Origin: Halanaerobium kushneri
GTDB lineage: Bacteria > Bacillota > Halanaerobiia > Halanaerobiales > Halanaerobiaceae
DNA length: 64,000 bases
Assembly (NCBI RefSeq): GCF_900156285.1
Contig: NZ_FTNC01000003.1
Span: 1-64,000, forward strand
Reading direction: 5' to 3'
Shown: positions 36,105-44,317 of the stretch, one piece after another
How positions within the stretch are numbered: the stretch's first letter is position 1
Layout of the letters: each line of letters opens with the position of its first letter
Program-made: the position numbers and the translations under genes
Notes under the pieces: generated by a model
What the model saw: only the letters and a program-made list of their open reading frames with translations
Told to the model about the DNA's origin: nothing
Databases searched by the model: none

Positions 36105-37025
36105 ATGAAAAGAAAACATAAAGAATCACTTACTTCACTTGCAATTTTATCACCGTCAATAATTACTCTGGCAGTATTTGTCTATGGTTTTATCAGCCGC
36201 AGTGTTCAGATTTCTCTGCTTGACTGGGACACTTTTTCCAGTTTTATGCGGAAGGCAAAGGATTATGTAGGTTTAGAAAATTATGCCGGACTCTTTCGGG
36301 AAGCGAGGTTTCAGACTGATCTCTGGAACACCCTTTATTTTACTCTCTTTTTTATCCTGGGCTGTCTGGCAATTGGTATTTTACTGTCTTTAATTTTGAA
36401 TAATAAGCCTAAAGGAGGATATTTCTTTCAGAATCTTTATCTTTTCCCGATGGCAATTTCCTTTGTAGTAACAGGTACAGTCTGGCGCTGGATTTTTGCT
36501 CCTGGTCGTTTACCCGATAATCCCCGGGGTATTAATCTGCTCTTTGAGCAGCTGGGGCTCGATGTTTTTCAGTGGGGCTGGTTTACCAGCACCGGTAACT
36601 TTTTGGGTTTCAATATTGCGCTGGTAGCTGTAATAATTGCTGCTGTCTGGCAGTACTCAGGTTATACAATGGCCATGTGGCTGGCCGGTCTGCGGGGAAT
36701 TGATCAGCAGCTGATAGAAGCAGCCCGGATTGATGGTGCCAGTAAGTGGCAGGTTTTTACCAAAATATTATTTCCAATCCAAAAGCCAATTACTCTTTCG
36801 GCGATTATAGTACTGGCTCACGTATCACTAAAAGCCTTTGCTTTAATCTATGCGATGACAGGTAGTGGACCAAATAATGTAACTGATATTCCAGCAGTCT
36901 ATATGTTTGAGGCCACCTTTAGATCCAACCGCTATTCAACAGGTTCGGCAATAGCAATTGTACTTTTAATGATGGTTGGACTGCTGATTATACCTTATCT
37001 GGTCAACAGCTTTAAGGAGGAGTAA
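36105..37025 (+). CDS. ABC sugar transporter permease (first subunit)
   Basis: A 306-residue permease with six predicted spans and the EAA loop EAARIDGASKWQVFTKI (about residues 204-220). ATG at 36105 (MKRKHKES) is the start because GGAGTGA lies just upstream; the frame opens at 36042 but the added segment overlaps the attenuating hairpin. Four bases separate its stop from the next permease gene. It forms the membrane channel with that partner. Confidence 0.88.
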   Translation: MKRKHKESLTSLAILSPSIITLAVFVYGFISRSVQISLLDWDTFSSFMRKAKDYVGLENYAGLFREARFQTDLWNTLYFTLFFILGCLAIGILLSLILNNKPKGGYFFQNLYLFPMAISFVVTGTVWRWIFAPGRLPDNPRGINLLFEQLGLDVFQWGWFTSTGNFLGFNIALVAVIIAAVWQYSGYTMAMWLAGLRGIDQQLIEAARIDGASKWQVFTKILFPIQKPITLSAIIVLAHVSLKAFALIYAMTGSGPNNVTDIPAVYMFEATFRSNRYSTGSAIAIVLLMMVGLLIIPYLVNSFKEE

Positions 37026-37028
37026 GCA

Positions 37029-37856
37029 ATGGACGAAAAAATGACAACTCAAGAAAAAATAATTAGATATGCTATTTTAATTGCCTTTGCCATATTTTTT
37101 CTGATTCCAATGTATGTACTTTTATCTACCAGTTTAAAGAGTTTTTCCGAAGTTTCAATTAACACAATGTGGCAGCTGCCCGACTCGCTTTCTTTTGAAG
37201 GATTTAGAGAGGCTTTTACCAAATTGGCTCCCAATGTGTTAAACAGTTTTTATCTGGTAATTCCGGCCACTCTGCTTTCTGCCATTATGGGCTCAATGAA
37301 TGGTTATGTATTATCACACTGGAAATTTAAAGGTTCAGATACACTCTTTGCTTTAATTTTATTTGGGATGTTTATTCCCTACCAGAGTGTACTTTTTCCT
37401 CTGGTCCAGTTTATGCAGACAATAGGACTTTATGGTTCAATTCCGGGTCTTATTTTAGTTCATGTTGTTTATGGTCTGCCAATTACCACCTTAATGTTTA
37501 GAAATTATTATCAGGATGTTCCGGAGGCTCTAACAGAGGCGGCAAAAGTTGATGGAGCGAATATTTTTAGTATTTATCGTCATATCTTTTTTCCAATTTC
37601 CATTCCGTCTTTTGTAGTAGTCTTTATCTGGCAGTTTACAAATATCTGGAACGAATTTCTCTTTGCTGTTTCTTTAACTGATACCCAGAGTCAGCCAATT
37701 ACTGTAGCTCTAACCAATCTGGCCGGAAGTCAGGTTGTGGAGTGGAATGTGCAGATGAGTGGAGCAATAATTACTGCTCTACCAACCCTTTTAGTTTATA
37801 TTATTTTTGGTCGTTACTTTATTAAGGGGATGCTGGCCGGTTCAGTTAAGGGATAA
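37029..37856 (+). CDS. ABC sugar transporter permease (second subunit)
   Basis: A 275-residue six-span permease of the MalG type with the EAA loop EAAKVDGANIFSIYRHI (about residues 175-191). The ATG at 37029 lies just after AAGGAGGAG within the end of the preceding gene. It ends FGRYFIKGMLAGSVKG, the usual MalG-like C-terminus that helps dock the ATPase. The ATPase is presumably a shared MsmX-like protein encoded elsewhere. A terminator follows. Confidence 0.88.
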   Translation: MDEKMTTQEKIIRYAILIAFAIFFLIPMYVLLSTSLKSFSEVSINTMWQLPDSLSFEGFREAFTKLAPNVLNSFYLVIPATLLSAIMGSMNGYVLSHWKFKGSDTLFALILFGMFIPYQSVLFPLVQFMQTIGLYGSIPGLILVHVVYGLPITTLMFRNYYQDVPEALTEAAKVDGANIFSIYRHIFFPISIPSFVVVFIWQFTNIWNEFLFAVSLTDTQSQPITVALTNLAGSQVVEWNVQMSGAIITALPTLLVYIIFGRYFIKGMLAGSVKG

Positions 37857-37879
37857 TTTTTACTTAAACTTAAAAATGA

Positions 37880-37928
37880 ATAAAACAGAGATATACTCAG
37901 TCACTAATGGCTGGGTTTTATCTTTTTT
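37880..37928 (+). terminator. Terminator after the third ABC importer
   Basis: ATAAAAC (37880-37886) pairs with GTTTTAT (37915-37921) around an inner CTCAGTC/GGCTGGG stem with G-U pairs, then CTTTTTT. The rest up to 38171 is AT-rich with no recognisable element. Confidence 0.65.
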
Positions 37929-38171
37929 AAAAGCTAAAAAATAGTGTTTAACAGAATATGGTTTTAAATTAGATTTTTCAAACGAGCTTTTTCCGGGTTA
38001 AAATTATACTCTGAGAGAGGAATTGCAGCTTTTTTCAAGAAATAAATAAAGAGTGGTTAATTAGCTGTATATTTTTTGATATTTAAAATAGTAAGGCATT
38101 CTACTTAATTTATCTAAATTTATCACTAATAAAGTACTTAAAAATTTTTAAATTAGAGGAGTGAGTTGTTA

Positions 38172-39164
38172 ATGGAGAAAATCAAATGGGGAATTTTAGG
38201 CTGTGCAAATATTGCTCGCAAGGCTGTAATACCAGGCATTATAGCTGCCGAAAATTCAGAATTATATGCTGTGGCCAGTCGGAGTCAGGAAAAAGCGGCT
38301 GATTTTGCGGAGCAATTTGGAGCTGCTGTCTATTATGATGATTATGATAAACTGCTGGCTGACGAAGAGATAGAAGCTGTTTATATTCCACTGCCCAATG
38401 GAATGCATAAGGAATGGACAATAAAGGCAGCAGAAGCTGGAAAACATATTTTATGTGAAAAACCACTTTCCGGAAAAAGCAAAGCAGAAGCAGAGGAAAT
38501 GTTTGCTGCTGCCAAAAAAAATGGAGTTAAGTTGATGGAGGCCTTTATGTATCGTTTTCAGCCTTTTGTGGTTAAGCTCAAAGAAATGGTTGCTGACGGA
38601 GTTATTGGAGAGATTAAAGAGATTAAAAGTAATTTTGCTTTTGATATTAGTGACCGTGATAATGACATTCGTCTCAGTGCTGAATTAGATGGAGGAGCCT
38701 TAAATGATATCGGCTGTTATACTGTTAATATCTCGCGTTATTTAATGGGAGGAATGCCAACGAAAGTTGCTAATTTCTTTCAAAAAGAAACAGCGGCAGG
38801 TGTTGATTTAAGCGGAAGTGGTACTCTCTATTTTGAAGGCGGGTCTTTTGCCAGTCTTTATTACAGCCTCAATTCTTATAATGAGCAGGACCTGGAAGTA
38901 GTAGGGACAGAAGGTATAATTAGAGTACCAGGATTTTTCTCCTGGCTGGAAGAAAATTATTTTCTGCTGGATAAAAATGGTGAGGTGGAAAAGCTTGAAG
39001 TGGAAACCGGTGCTCAATATCAGCTTGAAGTGGAAGCCTTTGCCAGAGCAATCATTTATCAGACTGAGGTGCCGCTAAAAGTAGAAGAAGAAACATATGC
39101 CAACCTGAAAGTTATGGATGCTATGCGCAGATCAGCTGCAGAGGAGACAGTGGTTAAGCTTTAG
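38172..39164 (+). CDS. Gfo/Idh/MocA-family oxidoreductase
   Basis: A 330-residue NAD(P)-dependent dehydrogenase. The Rossmann fold begins GILGCANIARKAVIPGI (about residues 6-22), the family EKP motif is HILCEKPLSG (about 92-101), and the catalytic-domain region GGALNDIGCYTVN follows (about 176-188). Members oxidise or reduce sugars, inositols and related compounds; substrate unknown. ATG at 38172 is preferred over TTG at 38166, since AGGAG (38157-38161) is ten bases away from it. Between the importer and galT it may process the imported sugar. Confidence 0.85.
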   Translation: MEKIKWGILGCANIARKAVIPGIIAAENSELYAVASRSQEKAADFAEQFGAAVYYDDYDKLLADEEIEAVYIPLPNGMHKEWTIKAAEAGKHILCEKPLSGKSKAEAEEMFAAAKKNGVKLMEAFMYRFQPFVVKLKEMVADGVIGEIKEIKSNFAFDISDRDNDIRLSAELDGGALNDIGCYTVNISRYLMGGMPTKVANFFQKETAAGVDLSGSGTLYFEGGSFASLYYSLNSYNEQDLEVVGTEGIIRVPGFFSWLEENYFLLDKNGEVEKLEVETGAQYQLEVEAFARAIIYQTEVPLKVEEETYANLKVMDAMRRSAAEETVVKL

Positions 39165-39306
39165 TAAAGTTTTCACATTAATTTTTTGAGATTACTGGAT
39201 TTTTTGCCTGAAATCAAATACAATAATAACAATAGAGTATTTCAGCTATTTTTAATAAAATAAGAAATTTGATTTTTTGCAGTCAGTACTGACAGGAGGT
39301 TGAATT

Positions 39307-40869
39307 GTGGAAATAGAAAAGGTTAATCAGATTATAGAAAAATTATTGGTTTATGGTGAGTCCAACGATCTGCTGGGAGACTGGGATCGAGTTGCGGCTC
39401 GTAATCAGATCAGAAGTATTTTAGATATTAAGGAAAGTCCGGCATCTGCTTTAACGGAAGAAGATTTTGAGATTCCCGCTGAGCCCCAGGTTTTACTGGA
39501 TCCACTTTTAGATTTTGCAGTTGAAAAGGGACTGATTAAGGATCGGGTAACAGAAAGAGATCTTCTGGATACTAAAATTATGGGGGCACTGACACCTCGC
39601 CAGTCGGAAATTGGGCGTCGTTTTTATCAGACCGCCGAAAGAGAAGGAATCAAAAGGGCTACTAATGAGTACTATCATTTTGCTAAAGCAAGTAATTATA
39701 TCCGCCAGGCCCGAATTGCCCGCGATTTAAATTGGAAGGCCGAAAGTGATTATGGTCAGATTGAGATTACTATCAATCTTTCCAAGCCGGAGAAAGACCC
39801 GGATGAGATCGCAAAAGCAAAAGAAGAACCTCAGAGTAATTATCCAAAATGTTATCTCTGTCTTGAAAATGTGGGATATCCAGGCAATTTTAGTCATCCT
39901 GCCCGTCAGAACCACAGAGTTGTACCTTTAAAACTGCAGAATGAAGACTGGTTTTTACAGTATTCGCCCTATGTTTACTATAATGAACACTGTATAGTTT
40001 TTCATGAAGATCATATTCCAATGCAGATTGATAAAAACACTTTTGCCGTACTGCTGGACTTTATTGACCAGCTGCCGCATTATTTTATCGGTTCTAATGC
40101 TGATCTACCGCTCGTTGGTGGTTCAATTTTAAATCATGATCATTATCAGGGAGGACGACATATTTTCCCGATGGAAGAAGCGGAGGCAGAAAAGTTTTAT
40201 CAGCATCCAACCTTTCCCGAAGTTGAGATCAGCCGGGTTAAGTGGCCAATGTCGGTAATCCGTCTTAAAGCGGAAGTCAGAGAAGATATTATTAATCTGG
40301 CTGCTAAAATTTTAGATAACTGGCGTCAGTATTCTGATCCGGATCTTGATATTCTTGCTTTTTCTCAGGTTGATGGCAAACAGAAAGCTCATAATACAAT
40401 AACCCCAATTGCCCGGAAAAAGAACGGTCTCTATGAATTGGATCTGGTGCTGAGAAATAATCGTAAAAGCGAGGAATATCCGGATGGTATTTTTCATCCG
40501 CATGCAGATTTACATCATATTAAAAAAGAAAATATCGGTCTGATTGAGGTAATGGGAAGAGCTATTCTGCCGGGACGGTTAAAGACTGAATTAAACTGGA
40601 TTTCTAGTTATTTAAGTGGTGATCTGGAGCTGGACGAGTTAAAAATGAAGGATGGTCTGGGAAAACATTTAGACTGGGTTGCAGAGCTTAAAAATGAATA
40701 TGGTATTAATTTAAGTGAGGAAGAAGCCGAGCGAGTTGTAGAAGTTGAAGTGGCCGGTAAATTCAGCCGGGTTCTTGAGGATGCTGGAGTTTATAAAAAT
40801 AATTCAATCGGATATAAGGGTTTTGAGCGATTTCTGGAAAGTGCAGGTATCGAGGTCTCAGAACTATAA
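39307..40869 (+). CDS. galT: Galactose-1-phosphate uridylyltransferase, type 2
   Basis: A 520-residue enzyme of the Firmicutes (type 2) GalT family, which is longer than and distant from E. coli GalT. It transfers UMP between UDP-glucose and galactose-1-phosphate in the Leloir pathway. The active-site HxHxQ motif is GSILNHDHYQGG (about residues 274-285), and CYLCLENVGYPGNFSHPARQ is typical of this family. GTG at 39307 follows GGAGG. galK and galE are not in the window. It is followed after 20 bases by a GntR-type regulator, probably in the same transcript. Confidence 0.92.
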   Translation: MEIEKVNQIIEKLLVYGESNDLLGDWDRVAARNQIRSILDIKESPASALTEEDFEIPAEPQVLLDPLLDFAVEKGLIKDRVTERDLLDTKIMGALTPRQSEIGRRFYQTAEREGIKRATNEYYHFAKASNYIRQARIARDLNWKAESDYGQIEITINLSKPEKDPDEIAKAKEEPQSNYPKCYLCLENVGYPGNFSHPARQNHRVVPLKLQNEDWFLQYSPYVYYNEHCIVFHEDHIPMQIDKNTFAVLLDFIDQLPHYFIGSNADLPLVGGSILNHDHYQGGRHIFPMEEAEAEKFYQHPTFPEVEISRVKWPMSVIRLKAEVREDIINLAAKILDNWRQYSDPDLDILAFSQVDGKQKAHNTITPIARKKNGLYELDLVLRNNRKSEEYPDGIFHPHADLHHIKKENIGLIEVMGRAILPGRLKTELNWISSYLSGDLELDELKMKDGLGKHLDWVAELKNEYGINLSEEEAERVVEVEVAGKFSRVLEDAGVYKNNSIGYKGFERFLESAGIEVSEL

Positions 40870-40889
40870 TAAAGAAGGAAGTGTTGAGT

Positions 40890-41576
40890 ATGAGTAAATT
40901 TAATTTAAGTGCAATTGATTCTTACAGTTATGAACCTTTAAGAAAACAGGTTTATAAAGTTCTGCGGGAAGCCATTTTAAAAGGTGAGCTGATGATCGGG
41001 GAAAAGATAACTGAGATGGAGATCGCGGAAGAGCTCAGTGTCAGTAGAACCCCGGTGAGAGAGGCCTTTAGAATGCTGGAACAGGAGGAATTGATTAATA
41101 TTATTCCTCAGCAGGGCGTTTTTGTGGCTGGAATTGAAACAAAAAAAGAAATTGACGATATTTTTCAGCTCCGGACGGAACTGGAGGGGCTGGCCGCCTA
41201 TCTGGCCGCCCAGAATATTGATGAAAAACAGAAACAGCTCTTAAGGGAATATACTGAGGAGCTGGAAGACTGTATTGAACATAATGATCAGCGAGGCTGT
41301 ATCCGGGTGGATGTTGCTTTTCATCGAATAATTAAAGAAGCCTCTAATAATAAGTGGCTGGAGAAATTTCTGGATACACTTTTTGAGCAGGCAACTCGCT
41401 TCCGGCGGAGCAGTTTTTCCCGCCAGGGAAGGATGCAGGAATTTCTGGCCGAGCATAAGGAGCTGGCCGAGGCAATAGCCAGTGGCGATGCTGAGCGGGC
41501 TCGAGAATGTGCCGAAGAGCATATTAGGGCAGCCTGGCAGAGTATTATTACAGTTTTTGAAAAAGAGAATAGGTAG
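40890..41576 (+). CDS. GntR-family transcriptional regulator, FCD type
   Basis: A 228-residue regulator with an N-terminal winged helix (EMEIAEELSVSRTPVREAFR, then MLEQEELINIIPQQGVFV, about residues 38-80) and a helical FCD domain (about 90-220) with likely metal-binding histidines in VDVAFHRIIKEAS. ATG at 40890 has AAGGAAG upstream; GTG at 40881 is too close to it. As the last gene of the galT group it may control the importer and sugar-processing genes. A perfect terminator palindrome follows. Confidence 0.87.
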   Translation: MSKFNLSAIDSYSYEPLRKQVYKVLREAILKGELMIGEKITEMEIAEELSVSRTPVREAFRMLEQEELINIIPQQGVFVAGIETKKEIDDIFQLRTELEGLAAYLAAQNIDEKQKQLLREYTEELEDCIEHNDQRGCIRVDVAFHRIIKEASNNKWLEKFLDTLFEQATRFRRSSFSRQGRMQEFLAEHKELAEAIASGDAERARECAEEHIRAAWQSIITVFEKENR

Positions 41577-41589
41577 CAAAGAAATTTAT

Positions 41590-41620
41590 GGCTGTAGAGA
41601 GATATCTCTACAGCCTTTTT
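41590..41620 (+). terminator. Terminator after the galT-linked regulator
   Basis: GGCTGTAGAGAGA (41590-41602) and TATCTCTACAGCC form a perfect palindrome to 41615, followed by TTTTTATAT. Confidence 0.85.
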
Positions 41621-41690
41621 ATATATATAATAAAAAATACAATAAATAGATGTAGAATATCAAATCAACTATGGAGGTATAAACTAGTAA

Positions 41691-43409
41691 ATGAAAAAAA
41701 TGTTTAAACTAATGATTCTATTTTCTCTTCTCGTAACTTTGTTAAGTGGATGTTCAAATGGTGGCAATATTGCTGGTGACTCAGGATTGGATAATACAGG
41801 TGATAGTAATAATGTGATTGTAAGTAAAGAGGGTGGCGGAGAAGTCATTTTAGAAGAGGAGGATAGTACAACTACAAAATTGATGGCCCAGGCAGCTGAC
41901 AGTTATTATTTTTCTCACTGGGAAGGTGATCTGAGTGGTACTAATAATCCAGAATATATAGATAATACTGCTCCCCGAGAGGTAACTGCAGTTTTTCTCA
42001 GTCAGGAAGAGAATAATCCGGATGGTACAGATGCAAATGGAGTTTTTAAGCTGATTAATTCCTGGGGAGAAAATTGGGGGGCATTTAACGATGGGTCCTA
42101 TTATATAAGTTATGAGGCTGCGATTGCCAATAATCTCGATTTATATTTAATAGCTCCTCGTGATCAGTATCAACCAAAAGCTCTGGCGGTTTTCAATATC
42201 GAAGCAGCCTCACGTAAAGACGTTGAGATAAAATTTGAGACTGCCGATGGTAGTAAACAGCTCTATCCAGCATCTGCTCCCTATGATTATGATGGCAGTA
42301 TGAATAATATTCCTGTCAATCAAAAAGGAGGAGCTTCTGCTTTTCCTGAAAATAATATTGCTCTTGATATTTCAAGTCTGCTGCCAATAAATGGTGAGAT
42401 TACTCTAACAGTTACTAATTCAGGTAGTAGTGATATCTATTTGAATAACTGGCAGCTAGAAGAATATTCTGCTTATCCAGGTACTCCGGTGCAAACTTAC
42501 AGTTCTAATCTTAGTTCTGAACTAATTGCTGCCGGTAACTCAAAGAGTTTTACAATGAATATTAATATTGAAACCAGTGTTTCAGCTCAAGCTGACAGCA
42601 GTTCCGGTTTGGATAGTTATGTTCGCGATTATACTGAGGCTGACTGGAGGAGCAGGGAAAATAAACATTTAAGGGCTCAGAGTTATCACAATGATAGTTT
42701 TGGCAGAGGTTTAAAAGAGCTATCAGCCGAAGAGATGAAAACTGCTCTGGAAAGTGGTATAGTAAAAACAATTGATGCTGGTGCTCTTGCAGGTGATCAA
42801 ATTAAAGTTGCCGGAGAAGCAAGTCTGGATTATTCTGCTTCTGAATATTTTCCTCCGGTAGGAAATCAGGGCAGTGAAGGTTCCTGTGCTTCCTGGAGTA
42901 CTGTCTATTACATGCTCGGTTTCTATCAAGCTCGAGATCAGGGTTGGGATCTAAGTGCAGCTGCAGTAACTGGAGTAGATCAGAGCCAATTAATGAGCCC
43001 AGATTTTATTTATCAGCTGATTAACGGCGGCCAGGATGGAGGAAGTTATTATACTGATAACCTGATGATGCTTGCCAACCTCGGAGCTGCAAGCTGGGCC
43101 GAGATGCCGGCTGATGATAGTGAATATCTAAGCTGGGGCAGTGAAGAAGCCTGGAGAACAGCGGCTGGCCATCGAGTTGATTATCCAATATATTATCTGC
43201 AGATAAATAATTATACAGATATCAAGGCAGTAAAAGATCTTCTGGATCAGGGATATTTACTTTCAGCAGCTATTGATAGTACCCAGTATAATAGTAATGG
43301 TATCTGGACAGTTGATAATTACAGCAACCCATATTTAGATCATGCCAATACAGTAGTTGGTTATGATGACTCCTATCAAAATAGTGTTGAAGAAATTTCT
43401 ATTAAATAA
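41691..43409 (+). CDS. Lipoprotein papain-family (C1) cysteine peptidase with permuted catalytic motifs
   Basis: A 572-residue secreted lipoprotein (lipobox LLSGC, Cys21). Residues 44-104 form an InlB-type bacterial repeat (YYFSHWEGDLSG, ending VTAVF). Residues 116-142 read GVFKLINSWGENWG and then GSYYISYEA: this is the papain Asn motif that normally lies near the end of the peptidase domain. The oxyanion Gln and catalytic Cys come much later (PPVGNQGSEGSCASWS, Q393 and C399), and the catalytic His is in LDHANTVVGYDD (H551), after which the protein stops. The order is therefore Asn-Cys-His rather than Cys-His-Asn. It is either a circularly permuted enzyme or a scrambled, possibly inactive one. 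The next gene encodes a chagasin-type inhibitor of such peptidases. Confidence 0.75.
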   Translation: MKKMFKLMILFSLLVTLLSGCSNGGNIAGDSGLDNTGDSNNVIVSKEGGGEVILEEEDSTTTKLMAQAADSYYFSHWEGDLSGTNNPEYIDNTAPREVTAVFLSQEENNPDGTDANGVFKLINSWGENWGAFNDGSYYISYEAAIANNLDLYLIAPRDQYQPKALAVFNIEAASRKDVEIKFETADGSKQLYPASAPYDYDGSMNNIPVNQKGGASAFPENNIALDISSLLPINGEITLTVTNSGSSDIYLNNWQLEEYSAYPGTPVQTYSSNLSSELIAAGNSKSFTMNINIETSVSAQADSSSGLDSYVRDYTEADWRSRENKHLRAQSYHNDSFGRGLKELSAEEMKTALESGIVKTIDAGALAGDQIKVAGEASLDYSASEYFPPVGNQGSEGSCASWSTVYYMLGFYQARDQGWDLSAAAVTGVDQSQLMSPDFIYQLINGGQDGGSYYTDNLMMLANLGAASWAEMPADDSEYLSWGSEEAWRTAAGHRVDYPIYYLQINNYTDIKAVKDLLDQGYLLSAAIDSTQYNSNGIWTVDNYSNPYLDHANTVVGYDDSYQNSVEEISIK

Positions 43410-43432
43410 AGATAGTTATGAGGTGACAACCA

Positions 43433-44137
43433 ATGAATAATTTATTTAAAAACTCAAATAGCAAAATAATTCTGCTGTTTATTATCCTGATTTGTTTAAA
43501 TGGAACTGCTGCAGCAATAAACTTAAAAGCATTAAATACGGAAGAAATCAGTCAGATAAAATTGTTTGAAAATCCTGACGCCGGTCAGCGGTGGCAGATA
43601 AAAGTTAAGAATCCGGAACTTATCTCTTTGCTTTCTGAAGGTTATGAGCCGCTGAAAAAAAGAGAGCAGCTGGCAGGTGAAGGAGGAATTCACAGCTGGT
43701 ATTTTGAGGCTGCAAAGAAAGGTGCAGCTCTGGTTAATTTTAACCTTTTAAATGCTGAAGCTGGGAGTTTAGTTAGCCAAAAAACTTATCTTTTTGCTAT
43801 CAATTTACTGACCAGGGAAATAGCAGTGGATGAAATTTTAGAGCTTAAACTGGCGGAAAATCCGAGTACAGGTTATCGCTGGAGTTTAATAGAATCAGAG
43901 GCTAAGATTTTGGAGCTGCTTGCAGCTGATTATCAAAGAGATGCTGCTGGCCCAGAATCAGATGTTGAGGCAGCAGAATCTAAAATAGAGGGCTCCGGGC
44001 TGTTGGTTGGCCGGGGAGGAATTAAAAGCTGGACTTTTAGGGGAGCTGCAGCCGGCTATCAGCGCTTAAGTTTTGAGCTTGCCCGCAAAGGTGGGGAGGT
44101 AATAAAAACTGTCGATTATCTAGTTTTGGTAGAATAG
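43433..44137 (+). CDS. Secreted double chagasin-type (I42) cysteine peptidase inhibitor
   Basis: A 234-residue exported protein (signal peptide about 1-28) with two chagasin-like repeats. Repeat 1 has ENPDAGQRW (46-54), GEGGI (82-86) and SWYF; repeat 2 has ENPSTGYRW (142-150), GRGGI (193-197) and SWTF. These correspond to the NPTTGY, GxGG and RPW/F loops with which chagasin blocks papain-like enzymes. Repeat 1 is more divergent in its first loop. It begins 23 bases after the peptidase gene, behind GAGGTGA, so the two are probably co-expressed. Guarding the cell from its own peptidase is the natural guess; blocking foreign peptidases is an alternative. Confidence 0.8.
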   Translation: MNNLFKNSNSKIILLFIILICLNGTAAAINLKALNTEEISQIKLFENPDAGQRWQIKVKNPELISLLSEGYEPLKKREQLAGEGGIHSWYFEAAKKGAALVNFNLLNAEAGSLVSQKTYLFAINLLTREIAVDEILELKLAENPSTGYRWSLIESEAKILELLAADYQRDAAGPESDVEAAESKIEGSGLLVGRGGIKSWTFRGAAAGYQRLSFELARKGGEVIKTVDYLVLVE

Positions 44138-44266
44138 AGATTAAGTAATATTTGGACCCTGCATCTTTGTCAGAAAAGGGATATTATGCTAAATGGATTA
44201 ATTGCTGATCTTTATTCTTAAACTATCAGGATTTTTAAGATAATAATTAAATAATTATATTGAATT

Positions 44267-44297
44267 AAAAACGCTGTCTTTGCCGACAGCGTTTTTT
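44267..44297. terminator. Bidirectional terminator
   Basis: AAAAACGCTGTC (44267-44278) pairs perfectly with GACAGCGTTTTT (44285-44296). It serves the inhibitor gene and the convergent GGDEF/EAL gene. Confidence 0.85.
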
Positions 44298-44317
44298 GGA
44301 TAAATACGAGTTTGATT

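Noticed and set aside
42562-42929. Open frames on the minus strand within the peptidase gene
   Set aside because: They lack ribosome sites and any protein pattern; they mirror the coding strand of the peptidase gene.
44186-44222. An 11-codon ATG frame after the inhibitor gene
   Set aside because: Too short, no family resemblance, lies just before the shared terminator.
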